From Labrenzia sp. 011 (lineage in GTDB: Bacteria > Pseudomonadota > Alphaproteobacteria > Rhizobiales > Stappiaceae): a stretch of 64,000 bases of DNA. The stretch's first letter is position 1; every line of letters begins with the position of its first letter. This document shows, in pieces, positions 30,654-39,028 of the stretch. The notes beneath the pieces were generated by a model. The model saw only the letters and a list, made by a program, of their open reading frames with translations. It was not told where the DNA came from and ran no database searches. The position numbers were made by a program, and so were the translations under genes. The DNA lies in the NCBI RefSeq assembly GCF_003075075.1, contig NZ_QCYM01000014.1, positions 1-64,000 of the forward strand. The letters are read 5' to 3'.

Positions 30654-31154
30654 CTATTCCGCTGCGTCTGCGTGGTCCCGCAGGACCGAGCCGTAGTCCT
30701 TCCGCAACAGCGCCAGTTTCGGGTCGATATAGGTCTTGCAGAAGGGGCGCTCCGGGCCGTTCAGATAGTAGTTGCGGAAGCGCGCGTCGGAGGGCCTGAA
30801 CGCGGCCAGGGTCAGGACTTTGGTCACCAGCGGGGCGTCGAAGCCGCGCTGCAGGGCGCGCAGCACGCGGCCGGTCTTCACCCCGGTTCCCGCGTCATAG
30901 ACGTAGACCGCGCTGCGGTACTTGCCGCGCATCTTGTGGCGCGAGGTGCTGGCATGGGTGCGCAGATGGATCTCGATCAGGACCTCGAGCGGCAACACCG
31001 CCGGATCGAAGGTGACGATAACGGCTTCCGACCATGCGTCTTCCGGCGGATCGGAGCCGATGAAGCCCTGGTCCACCCGGGATATGCCCGCAATTGCCTG
31101 AAAGACGGCTTCGGTGCACCAATGGCAGCCGCCGCCGAGTCCGATTTTCACCAT
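30654..31154 (-). CDS. msrA: Peptide-methionine (S)-S-oxide reductase MsrA
   Basis: A 166-residue cytosolic repair enzyme that reduces methionine-S-sulfoxide in proteins. The start chosen is ATG 31154 (MVKIGLGGGCHWC), 9 residues before the catalytic Cys10; the upstream extension to 31211 is not conserved in the family. The GGGCHWCTEAVF motif has His in place of the usual Phe (GCFWC). FIGSDPPEDAWSEAVIVTFDPAVL and ILIEIHLRTHASTSRHKMRGKYRSAVYV carry the substrate-pocket residues. No resolving Cys is evident near the C-terminus apart from FCKTY. Single gene. Confidence 0.9.
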   Translation of the reverse strand: MVKIGLGGGCHWCTEAVFQAIAGISRVDQGFIGSDPPEDAWSEAVIVTFDPAVLPLEVLIEIHLRTHASTSRHKMRGKYRSAVYVYDAGTGVKTGRVLRALQRGFDAPLVTKVLTLAAFRPSDARFRNYYLNGPERPFCKTYIDPKLALLRKDYGSVLRDHADAAE

Positions 31155-31314
31155 TGCCTCCGCAACCTGTCTCGCCGGCGCACAGTGTGCCGTGTCCTGA
31201 CGGGGATGCAAAACGGCTCGGCAGAGATTCCCCCAGAGGAATCGGGAACGCGCAAGGACGGCCGCAGCCGGAACATCATCGGACCGGCTGCGACGTCCTG
31301 GCAGAATGCGCCTG

Positions 31315-31788
31315 TCAGGCCGTGTCGCCCAGGCCGGCCACCGGCGTCCGCTCTTGCACGGGGCGCAGCTTGAGCAGGACGAAACCGGCGATCAGCGTCA
31401 TGCCCACATGCCCGACAAGGGACGACTGGGTATAGGCTCCGAAGCCCATCATGAAGCTTCGCCCGACCACCGGGGCAAGGAGCCCCTGGGCGACGAACCA
31501 GAGAACAAGGCCGGCGATCGCGCCGGAAAGAATCAGGTTCATCCGGGTGACCAGATGTGTCACCAGCACGAAGGATGAAAAGCCGATGGCGCCGATGGAA
31601 AAATGCACCAGAAACCCGATCCAGTAGGGAAGGCTCACGCCCAGGCCGATATTCGCCAGCGCAACGATCAGATTGGCCGGCTGCAGCACCACGCCGAAGA
31701 TCAGGGGGGATATGAACCAGGCGTAGCCTTCGAAGGCAACTTCGGCCAGAAGGCCGGCGACAAGGAGATTTCGCAGTGTGATGGACAT
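31315..31788 (-). CDS. Four-segment membrane protein of unknown function
   Basis: A 157-residue integral membrane protein starting at ATG 31788. Four or five hydrophobic segments are visible (about residues 5-32, 38-60, 66-85, 90-110 and 126-145), separated by short loops. It resembles hypothetical YagU-like membrane proteins of alphaproteobacteria, but I see no motif that fixes a function. It is divergent from the nitrile hydratase operon. A perfect 14-bp palindrome lies 37 bp upstream of its start, so its expression may be tied to a regulator acting on both sides. Confidence 0.7.
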   Translation of the reverse strand: MSITLRNLLVAGLLAEVAFEGYAWFISPLIFGVVLQPANLIVALANIGLGVSLPYWIGFLVHFSIGAIGFSSFVLVTHLVTRMNLILSGAIAGLVLWFVAQGLLAPVVGRSFMMGFGAYTQSSLVGHVGMTLIAGFVLLKLRPVQERTPVAGLGDTA

Positions 31789-31824
31789 TGGTGGTCAGAC
31801 TTTCCTGGACGGGTTTGGCGTTTC

Positions 31825-31838
31825 GCGATCATGATCGC
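31825..31838. promoter_or_regulatory. Perfect 14-bp palindrome, candidate operator
   Basis: GCGATCATGATCGC is a perfect inverted repeat in the divergent region between the membrane-protein gene and the nitrile hydratase operon. It sits in the -35/-10 zone of the leftward gene. Confidence 0.45.
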
Positions 31839-31973
31839 CGCAGATAGGCACTGCGGCCCGGTTGCATAAGCCCGGGTGCCGTCAACGTGAACGCGGTTCA
31901 TATCCCGTGAGCGGCGCGACGACCGTTGACGCCCCCATGTTGCGACATATCTCTCCCCGAAGCGGGAGCCGAA

Positions 31974-32002
31974 TTGACAGCACCGGACCTGCGTCCTCAT
32001 AT
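31974..32002 (+). promoter_or_regulatory. Candidate sigma-70-type promoter of the nitrile hydratase operon
   Basis: TTGACA (31974-31979) matches the -35 consensus exactly. After 17 bp, TCATAT (31997-32002) is a poor -10. This would place the start of transcription about 20 bp upstream of the nthA ATG. Only the -35 match is strong. Confidence 0.4.
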
Positions 32003-32030
32003 GAGGTTCATCCCGTTTCAGGAGCCGCCC

Positions 32031-32654
32031 ATGTCCGATCACGATCACGACCATTCGGATCTTTCCGACACCGAGCTGCGTGTCAGGGCGCTGGAAACCC
32101 TCCTGACCGAAAAGGGCTATATCGACCCGCCCGCTCTGGACGCGCTGATCGAGACCTACGAGACGAAGATCGGCCCGAAGAACGGCGCGATGGTCGTGGC
32201 CAGAACCTGGGTCGACCCGGACTACCGGCAAAGGCTGCTGGAAGACGCGACGGCGGCCATTGCCGAGTTCGGCTTCGCCGGGCGCCAGGGCGAGCATATG
32301 GTTGCGGTCGAGAACACCGACGAGACCCACAACATGGTCGTGTGCACCCTGTGTTCCTGCTATCCGTGGACCGTGCTCGGCCTGCCGCCGGTCTGGTACA
32401 AATCCGCGCCCTATCGCTCCCGTGCCGTGCGTGACCCGCGCGGAGTTCTGGAAGAATTCGGCGTCCGGCTGCCGCAGGGCAAGCACATCCGGGTGTGGGA
32501 TTCCACCGCCGAGGTCCGCTATCTGGTCATCCCGCAACGGCCGCTGGGGACCGAGGACTGGAGCGAGGAGGATCTTGCCGGTCTCGTCACCCGCGACAGC
32601 ATGATCGGCACCGGTCTGGCCATCGACCCGCTGCACAAGGAGCCCTCCGCATGA
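32031..32654 (+). CDS. nthA: Nitrile hydratase subunit alpha, cobalt type
   Basis: The metal-binding subunit of nitrile hydratase, which hydrates nitriles to amides in the cytosol. ATG 32031 ([10 protein letters not shown], 207 residues) follows CAGGAG; an upstream extension is rejected. The active-site claw [10 protein letters not shown] has C105, C108 and C110, with Thr in the position that marks low-spin cobalt enzymes (iron enzymes have Ser). The Cys residues around the metal are normally post-translationally oxidised. The downstream [13 protein letters not shown] and [11 protein letters not shown] are typical. The His/Asp-rich N-terminus may bind metal. Overlaps nthB by 4 bp. Confidence 0.95.
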   Translation: MSDHDHDHSDLSDTELRVRALETLLTEKGYIDPPALDALIETYETKIGPKNGAMVVARTWVDPDYRQRLLEDATAAIAEFGFAGRQGEHMVAVENTDETHNMVVCTLCSCYPWTVLGLPPVWYKSAPYRSRAVRDPRGVLEEFGVRLPQGKHIRVWDSTAEVRYLVIPQRPLGTEDWSEEDLAGLVTRDSMIGTGLAIDPLHKEPSA

Positions 32655-33310
32655 ACGGCGCCCATGATCTCGGCGGACAGATGGGGTTCGGGCCGATAGC
32701 CCCGGAAGCGGATGCGCCGAACTTTCACGCCAGATGGGAAGAACGCGCCTTCGCCATCACCCTTGCCATGGGCGCCACCGGGTCATGGACCCTGGACGCC
32801 TCGCGCTACGCCCGCGAATCCCTGCCGCCGGCCGTCTATCTGTCCTCCAGCTACTACGAGATCTGGACCCGGGGGCTGGAGAAGCTCGTGGTCACCCATG
32901 GCCTGGCGACGGACGAGGAGGTGAAGCAGGGCAAGGTTCTGGTGGCGGCCAAACCGGTACAGCGGGTGCTGAAGGCGGAAGATGTGGCGGATACCCTGGC
33001 CAGAGGCGCCCCGGTGGACCGGCCCCGGCAGCAGGCGGCCAGATACCGGGTGGGTGACCGGGTGCATACCAAGCGCATTCATCCGGTAACCCATACCCGC
33101 CTGCCCCGCTATGCCCGCGACGTGGCCGGCAGGGTAGAGACCATTCACGGCGTCCACGTGTTTCCCGACAGCAACGCCCACGACAAGGGCGAACAGCCGG
33201 CCTGGCTCTACGGTGTTGCTTTCAAAGGCACAGATATCTGGGGGCCGGACAGCGACCCGACCCTGAGCCTGCACCTCGATCTGTGGGAGCCCTATCTTGA
33301 CCTTGCCTGA
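32651..33310 (+). CDS. nthB: Nitrile hydratase subunit beta
   Basis: A 219-residue partner of the alpha subunit; start ATG 32651, in the ATGA overlap. The N-terminus [16 protein letters not shown] is diagnostic of beta subunits. [18 protein letters not shown] is the dimerisation helix, and the C-terminal half ([45 protein letters not shown]) is the SH3-like barrel covering the active site; Arg in the RLPRYAR segment contacts the oxidised cysteines in known structures. The final 14 bases overlap the accessory gene. Confidence 0.95.
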   Translation: MNGAHDLGGQMGFGPIAPEADAPNFHARWEERAFAITLAMGATGSWTLDASRYARESLPPAVYLSSSYYEIWTRGLEKLVVTHGLATDEEVKQGKVLVAAKPVQRVLKAEDVADTLARGAPVDRPRQQAARYRVGDRVHTKRIHPVTHTRLPRYARDVAGRVETIHGVHVFPDSNAHDKGEQPAWLYGVAFKGTDIWGPDSDPTLSLHLDLWEPYLDLA

Positions 33311-33671
33311 GGACGCCGGATCGATCCGCGACGCATTGCCGGACCTGCCGCGGGACCGGGACGGCGATCCGGTCTTCAGCGCCCCGTGGGAAGCCCGGGT
33401 GTTCGCGATGACCGTCAAGGCCCATGAGGCCGGACTGTTTTCCTGGAAGGAGTGGACGCAGGCTCTCGGGGCGGAGATTGCCCGCACGGCCGACGATGCT
33501 CCGGATGCTCCCGGCTATTACGATCACTGGCTGGCCGCGTTCGAAGCCCTGTTGACGGCAAAGGGTGTTGCCGACGGGGGGCAACTGGCCGCCCTCAGGG
33601 ATGCCTGGGACGCGGCTGCCCGGGCAACACCCCACGGCCAGCCCATCGAACTCGACAAGGGGCGGAGCTGA
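33297..33671 (+). CDS. Nitrile hydratase accessory (activator) protein
   Basis: A 124-residue protein starting at TTG 33297, eight bases after GGGAG and overlapping nthB by 14 bp. PVFSAPWEARVFAMTVKAHEAGLFSWKEWTQALGAEIA is homologous to the N-terminal half of nitrile hydratase beta subunits, as in the small metallochaperone-like activators of cobalt enzymes (P14K/NhlE class). It is thought to carry cobalt-loaded alpha subunit to the apo-enzyme by subunit exchange. Its presence directly downstream supports the cobalt assignment. Confidence 0.88.
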   Translation: MTLPEDAGSIRDALPDLPRDRDGDPVFSAPWEARVFAMTVKAHEAGLFSWKEWTQALGAEIARTADDAPDAPGYYDHWLAAFEALLTAKGVADGGQLAALRDAWDAAARATPHGQPIELDKGRS

Positions 33672-33672
33672 C

Positions 33673-34125
33673 ATGGAACTGAAGGTCCCGCCGGTGATTG
33701 TCGTGCTGGTCGCAGCCCTGCTGCTGTGGATCGGCGCCTGGCTGATGCCACATCTGACCCTCGCGCTTCCGGGCCGGCGACTGCTTGCAGTGCTGCTGAT
33801 CCTCGCCGGCCTGATTTCCGGCCTTCAGGCCGTTCTGACATTCCGGCGGCGCACGACGACAACAAATCCCATGGCTCCGGAAACCGCCTCCGTCCTGGTC
33901 ACCGACGGCGTTTACCGGTTCACCCGCAATCCGATGTATCTCGGCCTGCTGGCACTGCTGCTGGCCCTGGCCATCTGGCTCGGCACCCTGACAGCGCTGA
34001 TCATCGTGCCGGGTTTCGTCTGGTACATGACCGAATTCCAGATCAAGCCCGAAGAAGAACGCCTCGGCACTCTCTTCGGCCCGCCCTATCGCGAATATCT
34101 GAGCCGGGTGCGCCGCTGGATCTGA
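33673..34125 (+). CDS. PEMT/ICMT-like membrane methyltransferase
   Basis: A 150-residue membrane protein starting at ATG 33673, one base after the accessory gene and with GGAG upstream, so in the nitrile hydratase operon. Three to four membrane segments are visible, then the SAM-binding signature VYRFTRNPMYLGLLALLLALA, and the terminal E-E-x-x-L-x-x-x-F-G-x-x-Y-x-x-Y-x-x-x-V-x-R-W (EERLGTLFGPPYREYLSRVRRW) of the isoprenylcysteine/phospholipid methyltransferase superfamily. Why it is linked to nitrile hydratase is unclear; it may be a passenger or process a volatile or hydrophobic product. Confidence 0.82.
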   Translation: MELKVPPVIVVLVAALLLWIGAWLMPHLTLALPGRRLLAVLLILAGLISGLQAVLTFRRRTTTTNPMAPETASVLVTDGVYRFTRNPMYLGLLALLLALAIWLGTLTALIIVPGFVWYMTEFQIKPEEERLGTLFGPPYREYLSRVRRWI

Positions 34126-34255
34126 CGGTGCGGGTCCGAGGCCTGGTCAGTGGCAGGTCATGCACAGCGGGAGTCCATGTGATCCGGTCGGCTCGATGGA
34201 ACGCATCCGGACCCGCCACATCGCGAAGGCCCTGCCCGATTGCTCCGCTCGTAGC

Positions 34256-34272
34256 TGCCCGTGCAAAGGGCA
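34256..34272. promoter_or_regulatory. Inverted repeat upstream of glnN, possible activator site
   Basis: TGCCC-N7-GGGCA spans 17 bp, the same size as an NtrC site (TGCAC-N7-GTGCA), and lies about 80 bp upstream of the sigma-54 promoter. The half-sites differ from consensus at one base each. It is a reasonable but unproven NtrC target. Confidence 0.35.
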
Positions 34273-34350
34273 AAGCCCTGTCCCATCGTCCATTCTTTAG
34301 GCGGCGGCCTCCTGCCGGCTCAATAAAACAGGCGTTTCCCCGAAATATCG

Positions 34351-34365
34351 TGGCATGAAACTTGC
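34351..34365 (+). promoter_or_regulatory. Sigma-54 (RpoN) -24/-12 promoter of glnN
   Basis: TGGCATGAAACTTGC has the invariant GG (34352-34353) and GC (34364-34365) separated by exactly 10 bp and matches TGGCAC-N5-TTGC at all but one position. It ends 39 bp upstream of the glnN start, correct for a leader with the GGGGGA ribosome-binding site. Confidence 0.85.
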
Positions 34366-34404
34366 GTGTACCCACAGGGTCAAAAGCCGCATTGGGGGAC
34401 CAAC

Positions 34405-36585
34405 ATGAGCGGAAATGCCGCGCGTCTGAGCGCAATTTCAACGATCACATCGACACCGCCGGTTGAATCGGGGTTCGATTTCGCATCCAGCCCGACCAGC
34501 AGTGTCTGGGGCCAGAATGTCTTCAGCCTGAACGAGATGGAGCAGCGCCTTCCCAAGGCGATCTTCAAGTCTCTGAAGAATACCATCACGTCCGGAAAGC
34601 CGCTGGACATCGACACGGCCGATGCGGTCGCCGAGGCGATGAAAACCTGGGCGATTTCGAAAGGTGTCACCCATTACGCGCACGTCTTTTATCCGCTCAC
34701 CGGCCTGACGGCCGAAAAGCACGATTCCTTCTTCGATCCGGACAGCAACGGCGGCACCATCGGCACCTTCGCCGGCAAGGCGCTGATCCAGGGCGAGCCC
34801 GACGGGTCGTCCTTCCCCAATGGCGGCATCCGCCAGACCTTCGAGGCACGCGGCTACACGATCTGGGACGTTACCAGCGCGGCCTATATCATCGAGAACC
34901 CCAACGGAACGACCCTGTGCATTCCGACGGCCTTCGTTTCCTGGACCGGTGAAGCGCTGGACAAGAAGACCCCGGTCCTCAGGTCGATGCAGGCCCTCAA
35001 CAAACATGCGCAGCGGGTGCTGAGTTTCTTCGGCACAGACGGCCCCTTCGTCTCTTCCTCGGCCGGTGCCGAGCAGGAGTATTTTCTGGTCGACAACAAT
35101 TTCTTCTATGCGCGCCCGGACCTGCTGGCCGCCGGCAGAACCCTGTTCGGTGCGCCTCCGCCCAAGGGCCAGGAATTCGACGATCACTATTTCGGCGCCA
35201 TCCCGGAGCGGGTGCAGGCCTTCATGTTCGAAGTCGAGCGCGAATGCTTCAAGCTCGGCATTCCGGCCAAGACCCGTCACAACGAGGTCGCGCCCGGTCA
35301 GTTCGAGCTGGCCCCGGTCTATGAAATGGCCAATGTGGCCACCGACCACCAGCAGCTGGTCATGACCACCTTGAAGAAGGTGGCGCAGAAATACGGCATG
35401 ACCTGCCTGCTGCACGAAAAGCCCTTTGCCGGTGTCAACGGCAGCGGCAAGCACGTGAACTTCTCGATGGGATCCCCGAAGGCGGGCAACCTGTTCGACC
35501 CCGGCGAAACACCGGCGGAAAACGCGCAGTTCCTCGTCTTCTGCGCCGCGATGATCTCGGCGGTCTACAAGCATGCCAAGCTGCTGCGCAACGTGGTCGC
35601 CTCCGCATCCAACGATCACCGCCTGGGCGCCAACGAGGCCCCGCCGGCCATCCTGTCCGTGTTCCTGGGCACCGAACTCAACCAGGTGATGGAATCCATC
35701 GTCAACGGCAGCCCGGTGACCTCGAAGAAAACGCCGCTCAACATCGGCGTCGATGTGCTGCCGCAGATCCCCAAGGATTCCGGCGACCGCAACCGCACCA
35801 GCCCGATGGCCTTCACCGGTAACCGGTTCGAATTCCGCGCGGTTGGCTCCAACCAGTCCATAGCCGGGCCGATGGTGGCCATGAACACCATCATGGCCGA
35901 AGCGCTCGACGAAGCCGCAACGGCACTGGAAGCTGCCGATACCAGCACGCAGGAAAAGCTCGGCGCGGCCGTCGCGGCCTATGTGAAGTCTGTCTGGCAG
36001 GACTGCTCGAACGTGGTCTTCAACGGCGACGGCTATGCGGACGAATGGCAGGTCGAGGCGGCAAAGCGCGGCCTTCCCAACCTCGTTGCGACGCCCGATG
36101 CCCTCGGTGTCCTCAAGGAACAGACCTACACCGACCTCTTCGCCAAATACGGCGTCCTGTCGGAACGGGAACTGGATTCGCGCTACGAGGTCTATGCCGA
36201 GCAATATGTTGCTAGCGTCAATGTGGAATCCAACCTGGTCGTGGAAATGGCCAAGACCATGGTCTTCCCGGCGGCGGTGCGCTACCAGGGCGAACTGGCG
36301 TCCAGCCTGGTCGACCTGAAGGCACTCGGCATCGAGGCCGACCATGACACCCTCATCAAGGTGACCGGCCTGATCAAGAAGCTTCAGGACTCCGTTGCGG
36401 AGCTGGAGGCCCTGAAGGCCAGCGAGCACGACGCGGAAAGCGTCGCCGCCCACTGCTTCATGATCAAGGACAAGGTGTTGCCGAAAATGGTGGAAGTCCG
36501 CGGTTACGTGGACGCCCTGGAGACCCTGGTCGCCGACGACCTGTGGCCCCTGCCGACCTATCAGGAGATGCTGTTCATCAGGTAG
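34405..36585 (+). CDS. glnN: Glutamine synthetase type III
   Basis: A 726-residue GSIII enzyme that makes glutamine from glutamate, ammonia and ATP. ATG 34405 follows GGGGGA. The length is normal for GSIII and far above GSI/GSII. The GSIII N-terminal domain ([24 protein letters not shown]) is followed by catalytic motifs [57 protein letters not shown], and [26 protein letters not shown] helical C-terminal region (about 600-726) completes it. Transcription from the sigma-54 promoter implies induction under nitrogen limitation, which complements the nitrile hydratase operon directly upstream. Confidence 0.95.
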   Translation: MSGNAARLSAISTITSTPPVESGFDFASSPTSSVWGQNVFSLNEMEQRLPKAIFKSLKNTITSGKPLDIDTADAVAEAMKTWAISKGVTHYAHVFYPLTGLTAEKHDSFFDPDSNGGTIGTFAGKALIQGEPDGSSFPNGGIRQTFEARGYTIWDVTSAAYIIENPNGTTLCIPTAFVSWTGEALDKKTPVLRSMQALNKHAQRVLSFFGTDGPFVSSSAGAEQEYFLVDNNFFYARPDLLAAGRTLFGAPPPKGQEFDDHYFGAIPERVQAFMFEVERECFKLGIPAKTRHNEVAPGQFELAPVYEMANVATDHQQLVMTTLKKVAQKYGMTCLLHEKPFAGVNGSGKHVNFSMGSPKAGNLFDPGETPAENAQFLVFCAAMISAVYKHAKLLRNVVASASNDHRLGANEAPPAILSVFLGTELNQVMESIVNGSPVTSKKTPLNIGVDVLPQIPKDSGDRNRTSPMAFTGNRFEFRAVGSNQSIAGPMVAMNTIMAEALDEAATALEAADTSTQEKLGAAVAAYVKSVWQDCSNVVFNGDGYADEWQVEAAKRGLPNLVATPDALGVLKEQTYTDLFAKYGVLSERELDSRYEVYAEQYVASVNVESNLVVEMAKTMVFPAAVRYQGELASSLVDLKALGIEADHDTLIKVTGLIKKLQDSVAELEALKASEHDAESVAAHCFMIKDKVLPKMVEVRGYVDALETLVADDLWPLPTYQEMLFIR

Positions 36586-36597
36586 GAATTGGCATGT

Positions 36598-36635
36598 GAA
36601 ACCTGACCTGTCCGGCGTCGTGCCGGGCAGGTTTC
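36598..36635 (+). terminator. Hairpin after glnN
   Basis: GAAACCTG (36598-36605) and CAGGTTTC (36628-36635) pair perfectly, with an inner CCGGC/GCCGG stem. It starts 13 bp after the glnN stop. There is no T-run on the plus strand, but the structure is long and stable. Confidence 0.6.
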
Positions 36636-36691
36636 AAGGGCGGTCGAATGGGTTCCTGTCAACTGCGCCTGGTATAAGTGCGGGATTGCTG

Positions 36692-37690
36692 TCAGCAATA
36701 CCGCTCGGGTCCGGCCCATTGGGCTTCCGAGTACCGGTCGCCGTGGGCCCAGCCGACCGGCAGCACCGCCTCGATACGCTCCAGATCCTCTGCCGTGAGG
36801 CTGAGGGCCGCGCCCGAGATGCACTCGCGCAGGTGATCCACGGACCGCGTTCCCGGGATCGGGATCACATGCGGTCCGCGGCTCAGCAGCCAGGCATTCG
36901 CCAGTCCCGCCGCCGTTGTGCCCATCTCTGCCGCCAGTTTGCGGAAGCCTTCCATGATGCGCAGGTTTTCGCTCAGGTTCGGTTCCGTGAAACGCGGGTT
37001 TGCGGCGAGGAACGGCAGATCGGCGATCCGCTCGCGCGGGATCGGGGCGTCCGTCAGCAGCGAGCGGCCCAGGGGCGAGAAGGCCACCATGGCGACACCG
37101 AGCTCCGCACAGGCCTGCACCAGTCCAAGATCGGGCGCCCGCGTGGAGAGCGAATATTCCGATTGAACGGCGGCGACAGAGAAGGCTGTCATGGCGCGCC
37201 GCAGGGTCGAGGGCGCGATTTCCGAAAGACCGATCGCGCGGGCCTTGCCCTTTTCGACCAGCCGGCCAAGATTGGCCGCCGTTTCCTCCGGGGTGAAGCG
37301 CGGATCGCGGCGATGGGCATAGAAGAGGTCCACGCACTCCACACCGAGCCGTTGCAACGACTTGTCCAGCTCGGTTTCCAGGTGCTCAGCCGAATTGTCA
37401 AAGCTGCGGTTGCCGTCCGCATCGCTTGTGATCGTGGCCTTTGTCGCGATGACGAACTCTTTGCGCGCGCCCGGATCGGCTTTCAGATAGGACCCGATGG
37501 CGTTTTCCGATTTCCCCATGCCGTAGACATTTGCCGTGTCCAGATGCGTGACACCCAGATCGCGGCAGGCATCAAGGACGGCGTGGCTCTCAGACTCGTT
37601 CGTCGGCCCGTACATGTCGGAAAAGGACATGGCACCATAGCCGATAGCGCCTATTTCCGGCCCATTGGCACCCAGTCTGCGTTTTTCCAT
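36692..37690 (-). CDS. Aldo/keto reductase
   Basis: A 332-residue NADPH-dependent (alpha/beta)8-barrel reductase starting at ATG 37690. The catalytic tetrad is visible: Asp in THLDTANVYG, Tyr in the same motif, Lys in FVIATKATI, and His in VDLFYAHRRDPR. The cofactor-binding C-terminal part reads VIPIPGTRSVDHLRECISGAALSLTAEDLERIEAVLP. It resembles AKR13/YajO-like enzymes that reduce small aldehydes. It is convergent with glnN and appears to be a single gene; no specific substrate can be given. Confidence 0.9.
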   Translation of the reverse strand: MEKRRLGANGPEIGAIGYGAMSFSDMYGPTNESESHAVLDACRDLGVTHLDTANVYGMGKSENAIGSYLKADPGARKEFVIATKATITSDADGNRSFDNSAEHLETELDKSLQRLGVECVDLFYAHRRDPRFTPEETAANLGRLVEKGKARAIGLSEIAPSTLRRAMTAFSVAAVQSEYSLSTRAPDLGLVQACAELGVAMVAFSPLGRSLLTDAPIPRERIADLPFLAANPRFTEPNLSENLRIMEGFRKLAAEMGTTAAGLANAWLLSRGPHVIPIPGTRSVDHLRECISGAALSLTAEDLERIEAVLPVGWAHGDRYSEAQWAGPERYC

Positions 37691-38046
37691 CTTGCCCTCT
37701 ATCCGTCGGAAAACCTGAAGAATTCTTTCTTAAGCCATTGTCCTGATCCCTGAAAGGGACGGATCCGAGAATCCTGGTGGCCAGGTTTTATCTGCCAAAT
37801 ACTTTGCGTGCTCATGGTCCCGGCGAAAGGTGAAGGGGAGACAGGCCTTTTGGTTGCGAGCACCCCGGAAATTCGGCTGATCTGATTATTCGGGCCAATT
37901 GCAATCGGCCCATTTCGGATGTTGGTGGGTTTGCAATGAACGGCAGGAACGGGTCCTTGTTGACGTTGGAGATTGGCGGAAAGAGGTGACCACTTCGAGA
38001 TCACATCCGCTGTGCCAATGGTTTGGTAACCGTCGCGTGTCAGATC
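37691..38046. other. Intergenic region
   Basis: 356 bases between the start of the aldo/keto reductase and the stop of the NmrA-like gene, both leftward. It should hold the aldo/keto reductase promoter at its left end; I see no gene or convincing hairpin. Confidence 0.5.
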
Positions 38047-38910
38047 TTAGCTGAATATGCGCTCAAACACGTCCCGAACGGCTGTCGGTTGGCGACCGAG
38101 GAGCTTTTGCAGCGTCGGATCAAGGGTCGCAAATTCGCCAGCCCGTGCCGCGCGATAGTAGCCCACCATGACCGCGATGGCGCCTGCCGGAGCACCTGCA
38201 CGCTGCGCGTTTTCCACCATGATGTCTTCGCTGACGAAGCACCGCTCAATCGTTCGTCCAGACGCTTCACCCGCCAAATGCGCAAGGTCGGTGAGGTCAA
38301 ACGCCTCGTTCCCGGTCAGCGGTGGCGTCGGACCATCTATGAACTCGCGCCCGGCCAGCAGGAGAGCATCGACCGCAGCCAGGTCCTCGTGGGCCGTCCA
38401 GGCGACTTTGCCGTCCTCCGGGCCGGTCAATACGCCGCTCTCGAAGCCTTTCGCATTCATGGCGAGCATACTGTCAGCGTAGAACCCATGGCGCAGTGCG
38501 GTCCAGGCTATCCCGGCGCTTGCCAGCATCTTCTCAGTCGCGGCGTGATCGCGTCCCGGCGGGAACTGCGAGTCCGGAGAACTCGAGACCTGGCTGGTGT
38601 AGAACAGCCGCTGCACGCCCACCTCCTTGGCGACCGCAATGGCCGTTTCGTGTTGTTTCAGCGGATCTCCCCCCGTGGCCGCGGCATTGGAGGACACCAG
38701 CAGTATCCGTTCGGCATCTTCCCAGGCGTGGCGCAGGCTGTCGGGCTCAGAGTAGTCGCCACGCCGGACACGCACGCCGCGCTTGGCAAGGTCAGCCACT
38801 TTCTCCGGCGCGCGGACGCTGACGCCAATGCGCTCTGCAGGAACATTATGCAGCAGCGCATCGACGATCATGCGCCCCAACTTTCCGGAAGCTCCTGTAA
38901 CGATAAGCAT
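38047..38910 (-). CDS. NmrA-like NAD(P)-binding protein (SDR, QOR2-like)
   Basis: A 287-residue atypical short-chain dehydrogenase starting at ATG 38910. The N-terminal MLIVTGASGKLGRMIVDALL is the G-x2-G-x2-G nucleotide loop. SVRAPEKVADLAKRGVRVRRGDYSEPDSL matches the NADPH-binding strand of NmrA/QOR2/azoreductase-type proteins, and RLFYTSQVSSSPDS takes the place of the classical Ser/Tyr site. It could be a quinone reductase or a redox sensor. It is divergently transcribed from the LysR gene at 39029, which is probably its regulator, as is common for this gene pair. Confidence 0.87.
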   Translation of the reverse strand: MLIVTGASGKLGRMIVDALLHNVPAERIGVSVRAPEKVADLAKRGVRVRRGDYSEPDSLRHAWEDAERILLVSSNAAATGGDPLKQHETAIAVAKEVGVQRLFYTSQVSSSPDSQFPPGRDHAATEKMLASAGIAWTALRHGFYADSMLAMNAKGFESGVLTGPEDGKVAWTAHEDLAAVDALLLAGREFIDGPTPPLTGNEAFDLTDLAHLAGEASGRTIERCFVSEDIMVENAQRAGAPAGAIAVMVGYYRAARAGEFATLDPTLQKLLGRQPTAVRDVFERIFS

Positions 38911-39028
38911 AATCCCGTCTCCAATCGTCTTTCCTGCGCCGCGCCATGGACGGCATTTCCATCAGCAGGCAACATGACTGTTCTCCTTAGGTTGGAAAAC
39001 CCACCGAATTTCGAATACCTTGTTCTCT

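Noticed and set aside
32031-32654. Iron-type nitrile hydratase
   Set aside because: The claw reads CTLCSC with Thr, the cobalt signature, and the accessory protein is of the cobalt-enzyme type.
34438-36453. 671-codon open frame on the minus strand
   Set aside because: Antisense to glnN; rich in Arg/His/Gly/Asp in the manner of mirror frames, no motif or ribosome-binding site.
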